A DNA stretch of 44,871 nt from an uncultured Prevotellaceae bacterium (GTDB lineage: Bacteria > Bacteroidota > Bacteroidia > Bacteroidales > Bacteroidaceae), in assembly GCA_900315745.1 (NCBI GenBank), contig ONAG01000021.1, forward strand, positions 1-44,871. The letters are read 5' to 3'. The notes below the pieces were generated by a model that was not told the origin of the DNA, did no database searches, and saw only the letters and a program-made list of their open reading frames with translations. Of this stretch, positions 26,009 to 32,295 are shown piece by piece. Each line of letters starts with the position of its first letter. The stretch's first letter is position 1. The position numbers and the translations under genes are program-made.

Positions 26009-26088
26009 GGTTGTAGTTGTAGATTTTGGAAAACATTTCCACTCAATTTTCTCATAAAGTTTCCCATTTTGGCAAACTTTTCTATAAG

Positions 26089-26131
26089 AACCGATTTTTA
26101 AGTTAAATTCTATTGTTATTCGAAATCGGTT
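26089..26131. repeat. Inverted repeat AACCGATTT/AAATCGGTT near nrdD transcription start
   Basis: AACCGATTT (26089-26097) and AAATCGGTT (26123-26131) are perfect inverted copies 25 bp apart. The second copy lies right at the transcription start predicted from the -7 box, so the pair suits a repressor operator better than an RNA hairpin. The binding protein is unknown. Confidence 0.45.
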
Positions 26132-26132
26132 A

Positions 26133-26140
26133 CAAAGATA
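26133..26140 (-). promoter_or_regulatory. Putative -7 box for nrdD
   Basis: On the minus strand this reads TATCTTTG, matching TAnnTTTG, about 125 bp before the nrdD start at 26008. No clear TTTG -33 element is present, which could mean that an activator is needed. Confidence 0.5.
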
Positions 26141-26336
26141 ATACAATAATCTTTTTTGTGAATCTTTTTTGCTTATGAAAATACCCCGATTTAAAGTATT
26201 TTAATGATTAAATATTTACAACAATCCAATTGTCAAACCTAAATTTTGGGGATACAGTTTGGCTTATAGGAGATTACGCAAAAAATGTGTACACTCCCAT
26301 CATAATGTGCAAAAATTGGCAAATGCTGTGGGCAGA

Positions 26337-27293
26337 CTACAATCTTACGCTTGATATATCCACCAAATGGTTTACTATGGCATATATCGTCAGTCCGGCA
26401 GGGCTATGAATTTGCAATTTTCTTGCAATATTTCTTCTATGAGTGATAACTGTGTTTATTGAAATGCAAAGGTGGTCGGCAATTTCCTTGTTGCTCATTC
26501 CTTGTACAAGACTGACTATGACATCTTTTTCCCTGTCGCTGAGGGCGTCGGAATTGTCTCGATTTTGGTAAATCATGTTTGATATCTTTGCAGAGACATC
26601 ATTTTGCTTTGTTTTCTTTTCGAGCCATCTGATAGCAGGAATAAAGATGTTCTCTTCCACTTCTGCATGCTGTGAAAGCCATTCCTCGTTGTTGTATATG
26701 TCGTAAAGGCACGAGGAGAGTTGGTTGTTGTGAAGTCCGTCGCTGGGCAGATATTTTATGATGATGCTTTTGAGTTCCCTCAAGAGGCTATCGGTCTGTC
26801 CGTGGTGCTTGGAATATGTTTCTATGTCATACCCTCCAGTGGGTTCACCATTGATGAGTGCCTCGACGTATGGGAACACCATCTTCTCTTCATACTTCAT
26901 GTGAGAGCGTATGGCTCTTGCATAGTCGTCGTATAGTTTTACTATGAGCCGTGCGAGATTGTTCTTTTCATCCAAAGCGTCCACAAGTTCCTTCCTTATT
27001 GTAGGCAACTGGAATCCCAAGAAATATTCATGGCTTGCCCTGAGGTACTGCATGAGTGTTGGAATCGACAATTTGGAGACATCGTCGAAGTCACGGTATC
27101 CATTTATGGTGAAATTGACCACTGCAAGATATGTGTAAGTATCCACCCCCTGCTCATCACACACCTCCTTGACAGTTTTATCACCAAAACCAAGGTTGAT
27201 TCCAAAACTTCCCAGACTTTGCAACAAGTTGTAATTGTCGCGAATGAGTGAAATCATCCTATCGTCTGGTTCATACATTTTTTGATTTTTCAT
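26337..27293 (-). CDS. Hemerythrin (YtfE/RIC-like)-LuxR fusion regulator
   Basis: A 318-residue cytoplasmic protein with three parts: a DUF542/ScdA_N-like segment (about 18-60), a hemerythrin HHE domain (about 80-225) and a LuxR helix-turn-helix (about 250-318, with NKEIADHLCISINTVITHRR). Aligned by eye to E. coli YtfE, all di-iron ligands are present: His88, His131, Glu135, His164, His209 and Glu213. The Cys-Cys pair of YtfE (YCCGG) is replaced by LGFGD (residues 34-38), so the N-terminal thiol site is lost. This suggests that an iron-sulfur repair protein became an oxygen-, NO- or iron-responsive regulator. It is divergent from the porin-imelysin-cytochrome operon and upstream of nrdD on the same strand. 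Ligand and targets are inferred. Confidence 0.88.
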   Translation of the reverse strand: MKNQKMYEPDDRMISLIRDNYNLLQSLGSFGINLGFGDKTVKEVCDEQGVDTYTYLAVVNFTINGYRDFDDVSKLSIPTLMQYLRASHEYFLGFQLPTIRKELVDALDEKNNLARLIVKLYDDYARAIRSHMKYEEKMVFPYVEALINGEPTGGYDIETYSKHHGQTDSLLRELKSIIIKYLPSDGLHNNQLSSCLYDIYNNEEWLSQHAEVEENIFIPAIRWLEKKTKQNDVSAKISNMIYQNRDNSDALSDREKDVIVSLVQGMSNKEIADHLCISINTVITHRRNIARKLQIHSPAGLTIYAIVNHLVDISSVRL

Positions 27294-27389
27294 ACTCTAA
27301 AGTTATGATAATGTAGGATATTATGACGCAAAGCAGCCAACATACTCTTGGCACACATAAGGTGTCTCCTATTAATTCTGTCATTTACG

Positions 27390-27519
27390 TAGGCATCATA
27401 AATAGTGCCCACCATATTTTAAATGCAAAATAACACATTTCTTTTTATATCCACAATAATAAAAAATAGGTATTTTCTTTTCTGTTTTCACCATTACACT
27501 CATTATCATTAGGCATCAT
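27390..27519. repeat. Direct repeat TAGGCATCAT, two copies
   Basis: The 10-mer TAGGCATCAT occurs at 27390-27399 and 27510-27519, exactly 120 bp apart, each preceded by a CATT-containing stretch. The downstream copy overlaps the palindrome CATCATGATG about 70 bp before the porin -7 box. The two copies may be operators for looping or cooperative binding; chance is not excluded. Confidence 0.4.
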
Positions 27520-27565
27520 GATGACATGCCGCCTTGCAGTACCACCATTTTACTCATTTTAAAGT

Positions 27566-27597
27566 ATTGCATGAAAAACGAGACGTCGATACCTTTG
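27566..27597 (+). promoter_or_regulatory. Promoter for the porin-imelysin-cytochrome operon
   Basis: ATTG (27566-27569), a 20-bp spacer and TACCTTTG (27590-27597) match the Bacteroidota consensus with one mismatch in the -33 element. Transcription would begin near 27604, giving a leader of about 90 nt before the ATG at 27696. Confidence 0.6.
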
Positions 27598-27695
27598 CAG
27601 TCGATAAAAATGAGCATTTCTTAACTACAGTGTCAAATAAATCTTAACTGCGTTCTTCTTTTTGAACACCTTAACTAAATTGCAAAACAGGAAAA

Positions 27696-28997
27696 ATGTC
27701 AATAAAGAAAAAGATAGCGGCAACCATTGTTGTATTAGGCGCATGCACACCTATAGTTGCCCAAGAAAGTGCTGTCGATAGCGTAATGCAACATGTTACA
27801 GGCAAGCGTCTTAGTATTGGTGGATATGGTGAAGTAGGCTATACCCGCAATTTTTTCAGCGACCACGTAAGCCGTTACAGCCAACCCGAAAACCACAAGG
27901 ACGACCCCAGCCATGGGAAATTCGACATTCCCCATGCCGTCATCTACGTGGGATATGATTTCGGCAAGGGCTGGACAATGGGCACCGAAATAGAATTTGA
28001 GCATGGTGGCACTGGCATTGCATACGAAAAGGAAGACGAAGAAGGTGGTGAATGGGAACAGGAAACAGAAAAAGGCGGAGAGGTGGAACTGGAGCAATTC
28101 TGGATCCAAAAATCATTCGCTCCCTGGGCAAACATACGTTTGGGACATATCGTAGTGCCAGTAGGACTGAACAACGCCCATCATGAGCCACTCAATTTCT
28201 TCACCGTTTATCGCCCGGAAGGCGAGAACACCATAATGCCCTCTACATGGCACCAGACTGGTGTGAGTTTTTGGGGACGTCACGGCGATTTTCGATATGA
28301 GGCACAATTGCTTGCAGGACTGAATGCAGACAACTTCACCAACACAGGATGGATACACAAGGGACACAAGTCGCCTATGGAATACGATGTAGCCAACAAA
28401 TTTGGTGTATCCCTCAGGTTGGACAACTACAGTGTGCCAGGACTGCGCATGGCGCTAAGTGGATACTATGGTCACAGCATTGGCAACAGCTATCCAAGAA
28501 ATGCCAGTGGCGTGGACAACGAATACAAGGGCAAAGTGATAATCGGATCCTTCGACTTCACATTCAACAGGTACAACTGGATAGTACGAGGACAAGCCGA
28601 CTACGGTTACCTCAGCGATGCAGAACAGCTGAAATACGTTTACAACCGTCTCAATTCCAAATCACCATTCAAGCATTCTGCCTTTGTTAGCAAAAATGCC
28701 TATTGCATCGGCATTGAGGCAGGATACGACGTTTTCTCCAACATCGAGACACTGCGAGCACAAAAACAAAAGATGTATGTGTTCGGACGTTACGAGGCAT
28801 ACGACCCATACGCCAGCAAGACAAAGGACACCCCATACGACTACACATCGGTGAAACGCATTGCCGCAGGTGTCAACTATTACCCCATCCCACAGATTGC
28901 CGTAAAAGCGGAATATTCACAACGCATTCTTAAAAAGATATACAACAACGAGCCATCGGTAAGCTTAGGCATCGCATACGAAGGATTCTTCAAATAA
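27696..28997 (+). CDS. Outer-membrane porin-like beta-barrel
   Basis: A 433-residue outer-membrane protein. Seen: an N-terminal signal (about 1-23, ending IVAQE), then alternating strands from LSIGGYGEVGYTRNFF to a terminal strand ending in aromatic residues (VSLGIAYEGFFK), the usual signature of a barrel. An acidic loop rich in Glu and Gly lies at about 110-130 and could bind cations such as iron. It resembles the phosphate-selective porin O/P superfamily, but the substrate cannot be told. LGAC in the signal looks like a lipobox, but the later AQE site and the barrel argue for ordinary cleavage. First gene of the operon with imelysin and cytochrome, so passage of iron or reduced metal is inferred. 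Confidence 0.8.
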   Translation: MSIKKKIAATIVVLGACTPIVAQESAVDSVMQHVTGKRLSIGGYGEVGYTRNFFSDHVSRYSQPENHKDDPSHGKFDIPHAVIYVGYDFGKGWTMGTEIEFEHGGTGIAYEKEDEEGGEWEQETEKGGEVELEQFWIQKSFAPWANIRLGHIVVPVGLNNAHHEPLNFFTVYRPEGENTIMPSTWHQTGVSFWGRHGDFRYEAQLLAGLNADNFTNTGWIHKGHKSPMEYDVANKFGVSLRLDNYSVPGLRMALSGYYGHSIGNSYPRNASGVDNEYKGKVIIGSFDFTFNRYNWIVRGQADYGYLSDAEQLKYVYNRLNSKSPFKHSAFVSKNAYCIGIEAGYDVFSNIETLRAQKQKMYVFGRYEAYDPYASKTKDTPYDYTSVKRIAAGVNYYPIPQIAVKAEYSQRILKKIYNNEPSVSLGIAYEGFFK

Positions 28998-29068
28998 GGG
29001 CTTGTAGAACCATCGAAATTACATATAATTACAAAAGAAAACATTACAAACATAAAAACAGACAAGAA

Positions 29069-30358
29069 ATGACAAAGACAATCAAGTACGCACTGATTTT
29101 TGCAGTCAGCATCAACATGTCAGCAACATTCGTTGCTTGCAGCGATGATGACGACAACAAAAAAGGCAACAACAACGAATCGACCATTGTATTGGATGCC
29201 AAGTACAAGGAAAAGAAACATGGACAATCAGCCATTGACGCTTGTACTGAAGTAGTGAAGCAATTCGAAGCGGCAAACACCACAATACAACAGTCGAACC
29301 TTACCAACGAACAAGAAGCCTATTTGCGCAACGTATTGACTAATTTGGTGAAAAATGTGATAGTTCCAACTTACACCAAGTTGGCTGACGACGTGGAAGA
29401 CCTGGAAAAAACGCTCAATGGTCTGACCGTAAACAGCATCACACAAGACCAAATAAACAGAGCCTGCAAAGACTTCAAGGATGCACGTGAAAACTGGGAA
29501 CGTAGCGAAGCATTCCTTATGGGAGCAGCCTCCGACTTCGACATCGACCCAACCATTGATTCATGGCCACTCAACCGCACCCTTCTATTAAGCTATTTCA
29601 ACAACGGCATGAACAATGAAATGCTGGAAGATGCCACCATCCTTGGTTTCCACGCCTTGGAGTTCATCCTCTTCCGCAATGGACAGCCCCGCAAGGTGGA
29701 AGAATTCAAGACAAACGACACCTACAAAAACTTCACGCATGTGAGCGGTGAGAAAGAACTCGCCTATGCACAGACCATCTGCAACCTGCTCAAGCAACGC
29801 TGCTATCAACTGCAAGTGGCTTGGGAAGGCCCCACCAACGCCAATGCTGCACGCATGCAAGTGGTGAAAAATGCAAAACTCGACTATACGACCGAATTGG
29901 GTATGCCTTTTGGTGAAAACCTAATTCAAGCAGGTAGCAACAACAGCACATTCCCCACACTGAAGAACGCAATAGCACAGGTGCTCTCTGCTGATGAGGG
30001 CAGTTGTGTTGGCATTGCCAACGAAGTGGGGACGGCAAAGATAGCCAATCCATTCACTGCCGGCGACATTTCCTACGTGGAATCACCCTATAGCTACAAT
30101 TCAATCACAGACTTCCAAGACAACATTCGTTCCATACGGAATGTGTGGTATTGCAGCACCAATGGCAGTTCCGCCAATGTGAGTTTCAAGAACTTCTTCG
30201 ACAATGTAGGCCAATCAGCCACCAACACCGCCGTCGTCACAGCCTTTGAGAATGCCATCAACAAGATTGGGGCTATGCCAGCACCATTTGTAAAATACTG
30301 CTCCACAATATGGGGCAAGGAATTTGTGGATGATGAAGACTGGAACGTAGATGAATAA
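29069..30358 (+). CDS. Imelysin-family iron-uptake lipoprotein, surface-export-like signal
   Basis: A 429-residue lipoprotein of the imelysin/IrpA (EfeO-related) family, linked in other bacteria to iron uptake. Seen: a signal peptide with lipobox TFVAC (Cys24), then SDDDDN, which matches the lipoprotein export signal described for Bacteroides, so the protein probably sits on the outside of the outer membrane. The family motif GFHALEFILF is near residue 193 (GxHxxE), preceded by ARENWERSEAFLMGA. Two helical-bundle halves fit the length. It lies 71 bp after the porin gene and before the di-heme cytochrome gene, a pairing also seen in other imelysin loci. Iron binding is a family inference. Confidence 0.88.
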   Translation: MTKTIKYALIFAVSINMSATFVACSDDDDNKKGNNNESTIVLDAKYKEKKHGQSAIDACTEVVKQFEAANTTIQQSNLTNEQEAYLRNVLTNLVKNVIVPTYTKLADDVEDLEKTLNGLTVNSITQDQINRACKDFKDARENWERSEAFLMGAASDFDIDPTIDSWPLNRTLLLSYFNNGMNNEMLEDATILGFHALEFILFRNGQPRKVEEFKTNDTYKNFTHVSGEKELAYAQTICNLLKQRCYQLQVAWEGPTNANAARMQVVKNAKLDYTTELGMPFGENLIQAGSNNSTFPTLKNAIAQVLSADEGSCVGIANEVGTAKIANPFTAGDISYVESPYSYNSITDFQDNIRSIRNVWYCSTNGSSANVSFKNFFDNVGQSATNTAVVTAFENAINKIGAMPAPFVKYCSTIWGKEFVDDEDWNVDE

Positions 30359-30392
30359 GGCAAAGAAGCATTTTTAAATTTGGAATCAAACA

Positions 30393-30433
30393 CCTCAAAG
30401 CGTCTTGTCAAAAATGACATGACGCTTTTGGGG
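30393..30433 (+). other. Intercistronic hairpin between imelysin and cytochrome genes
   Basis: CAAAGCGTCTTGTCA pairs with TGACATGACGCTTTTG around AAAA with one mismatch, and CC/GG pairs extend it. No T tract follows, so it may be a processing or stability element that sets the ratio of the two products, or a weak attenuator. Confidence 0.55.
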
Positions 30434-30465
30434 TTGAATAAAAACAAAACACCTATCAGTTACAA

Positions 30466-32235
30466 ATGAAAGACATAAGAAAGATAACAAGAATTGGTGT
30501 CGTGGGAGTGCTATCAGTACTGACACTCTCTGCTTGCCATGACGACGACAACGACAACAACTTGGGGACACTGACCCCATCCGACGAAGTGTTCGGCAAA
30601 GGAAATGAGGTCTTCAGTGCAGAAGAATGGTATCCTGGAGGAAAGTTGGGCACTACAGAGAAAGCCAGCTATTCTGCCGCCGCACCCGCTGTGGGAAAGA
30701 TTGCAGGAATGGAAGAAGACTTCAACACAGGAGAAGACTTCTTCGAACATCTATACACCTTTGAGCAGCAACCCCGAAAAGGCTTGGGACCTGCATGGGT
30801 TCGTAACAGTTGCATCCATTGCCATCCCTCCTATGGACACGGAAAGAGACAGACCGAATATAGAGCCAACACCATAGGCAATGGCTATCTGCTTGTAATC
30901 TATCATCCCAACAACAATGCCTACATCAGCGAAGTGACAGGCATGCCACAGACTCAAGCCATGACACCTTTCGAGCCCCCAATCGACGAGAGCCAGATCA
31001 ACATACAGTGGAAAGAAGTCAAGGAAATGGAGAGTGGTCTGCCCATGACGTTCCACGATGGTGAAAGATATTCTCTCATATATCCTGAGGTGAACATACC
31101 GCAGTCGGCTTTCAACACCAACCCCAAACCAGAAAACTATGAAGTGAGGCTTGAATCCACCATAGGAATCTATGGCACAGGCCTGCTCGACGCCATCACC
31201 GATGAGGACATGCGAGAGCAATACCGCGCAGAAGCACCCTATGTGGACTTAAACCCTGCGATATGGGACAAGGCATCAAACGACTTCGCCGCATCTGCTT
31301 ATTACAGTGCGCCCTACAACGACCTGGGTACATTCCGAGGATCTCATGGACCAGTGAAACGATTCACTTACGCCATGACCCGCGGTTCACTGCAAGATGG
31401 TGCGGGAGCAAATGCCATCTGGAACATCACAAATGTAACTCGTTCCGACCGCCACTTCCTATACTCCACACCTGCATGGGCAAAGGCACAAAGCGAGAAC
31501 CCAAATGTCATCAACTACATCAAACAACATGGTGCTGACGGCAACAGCATTCTTCACCCATATTACGCCGACGGCACCGAAGCTGGCATTTCCGCTCGTG
31601 TGAATGAAATTCTCAGCACCTCGTCAATAGCCAAGAAAGAGACATTCGACAAATATCTCTTCCTGGGCTCGCCATACAATAGTCGCGATGAGATGACCGA
31701 CAAACAATACTACCAATTCATGGTGTGGCATCGTGGCCTTGCAGTGCCTGCCGCACGCGACCTTGACGATTCCAGTGTCAAACGTGGCAAGAAACTCTTC
31801 ACCGAGATGGGTTGCGCCCAATGCCACCGTCCATCGTGGAAGACAGGCAACGACGACATGTGGGTGGATGCCGCCATAAAGAGTTATGCCGATGCCAACG
31901 GTCTTGCCAAAGATGGCGACTACACAAAACTGCTTCCCAAATACTCCAACCAGATTATTTGGCCTTACACCGACATGGTGCAACACCGCCTGTTCATGGT
32001 CAACGACATACGCACCGGTTGGTGCCGCACCACACCACTATGGGGTCGCGGACTATCCCGCCAACTGACTGGTGCCGACGACCGTCTTCACGACTGCCGC
32101 GCCCGCACTGAGGTGGAGGCTATAATGTGGCATGGATATTCCAAGCAGAGCGATGCTTACAACTCCACTGTCAAGTTTTTCAATCTCAGCAAGAGCGACC
32201 GTGATGCCGTCGTGAAATTCATACGCTCCATCTGA
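30466..32235 (+). CDS. Di-heme c-type cytochrome lipoprotein (DUF1111 oxidoreductase family)
   Basis: A 589-residue lipoprotein with two heme c sites: CIHCH at 116-120 and CAQCH at 450-454. The lipobox is LSAC (Cys24), followed by HDDDNDNN, an acid-rich stretch like surface-export signals, so it may be exposed on the cell surface. The family motif near the C-terminus reads HDCRARTEVEAIMWHG; from memory most relatives have HDGRAR, so the extra Cys here is unusual. Members of this di-heme oxidoreductase family often accompany imelysins and are thought to change the redox state of iron. The gene is 107 bp after the imelysin gene and ends before a strong hairpin. The electron partner is unknown. 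Confidence 0.88.
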   Translation: MKDIRKITRIGVVGVLSVLTLSACHDDDNDNNLGTLTPSDEVFGKGNEVFSAEEWYPGGKLGTTEKASYSAAAPAVGKIAGMEEDFNTGEDFFEHLYTFEQQPRKGLGPAWVRNSCIHCHPSYGHGKRQTEYRANTIGNGYLLVIYHPNNNAYISEVTGMPQTQAMTPFEPPIDESQINIQWKEVKEMESGLPMTFHDGERYSLIYPEVNIPQSAFNTNPKPENYEVRLESTIGIYGTGLLDAITDEDMREQYRAEAPYVDLNPAIWDKASNDFAASAYYSAPYNDLGTFRGSHGPVKRFTYAMTRGSLQDGAGANAIWNITNVTRSDRHFLYSTPAWAKAQSENPNVINYIKQHGADGNSILHPYYADGTEAGISARVNEILSTSSIAKKETFDKYLFLGSPYNSRDEMTDKQYYQFMVWHRGLAVPAARDLDDSSVKRGKKLFTEMGCAQCHRPSWKTGNDDMWVDAAIKSYADANGLAKDGDYTKLLPKYSNQIIWPYTDMVQHRLFMVNDIRTGWCRTTPLWGRGLSRQLTGADDRLHDCRARTEVEAIMWHGYSKQSDAYNSTVKFFNLSKSDRDAVVKFIRSI

Positions 32236-32247
32236 CATAATTCAATC

Positions 32248-32286
32248 GTTGGCAAGCCGCTTATGGCAGGCTTGCCAACCTTTCTT
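32248..32286 (+). terminator. Terminator/attenuator before the CcsBA gene
   Basis: GTTGGCAAGCC (32248-32258) and GGCTTGCCAAC (32269-32279) form a perfect 11-bp stem with a 10-base loop, followed by CTTTCTT. It lies 13 bp after the cytochrome stop. Partial read-through would make CcsBA at a lower level than the cytochrome. The hairpin covers an ATG at 32263, which speaks against that start for the next gene. Confidence 0.75.
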
Positions 32287-32295
32287 ACAACAAAC

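Larger units (their letters stand above)
26009..26336. other. Upstream region of nrdD
   Basis: A 328-bp AT-rich spacer. It holds a -7 box (26133-26140, minus), a 9-bp inverted repeat spanning the likely start of transcription (26089-26131) and a CATCATAATG word at 26298-26307 similar to words in the 27294-27695 spacer. No NrdR box (tandem ACAnTATATnTTGT-like sites) was found by eye. No terminator for the hemerythrin-LuxR gene is obvious, so read-through into nrdD is possible. Confidence 0.5.
27294..27695. other. Divergent regulatory spacer, hemerythrin-LuxR / porin operon
   Basis: A 402-bp AT-rich region without a gene. It contains a promoter for the porin operon (27566-27597), two copies of TAGGCATCAT (27390-27399, 27510-27519), an ATGATAATG/CATTATCAT inverted pair (27305-27313, 27501-27509) with GATAAT words like Fur hexamers, and the palindrome CATCATGATG (27514-27523). 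These are candidate operators for Fur or for the regulator itself. The leader of the porin gene is about 90 nt. Confidence 0.45.

Noticed and set aside
26009-26146. 46-codon N-terminal extension of NrdD
   Set aside because: It would start upstream of the predicted -7 box and adds residues unlike any NrdD; the ATP-cone begins exactly at ATG 26008.
26009-26336. NrdR boxes upstream of nrdD
   Set aside because: No tandem 16-bp NrdR-type motifs were seen by eye, although a motif scan was not possible.
27696-27767. LGAC in the porin signal peptide as a lipobox
   Set aside because: A normal signal peptidase I site (IVAQE) follows and the mature protein looks like a beta-barrel with an aromatic-rich last strand.
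32263-32295. Upstream ATG for the CcsBA gene
   Set aside because: It lies in the loop of an 11-bp terminator-like stem and encodes part of the hairpin; ATG 32296 gives the expected N-terminus.
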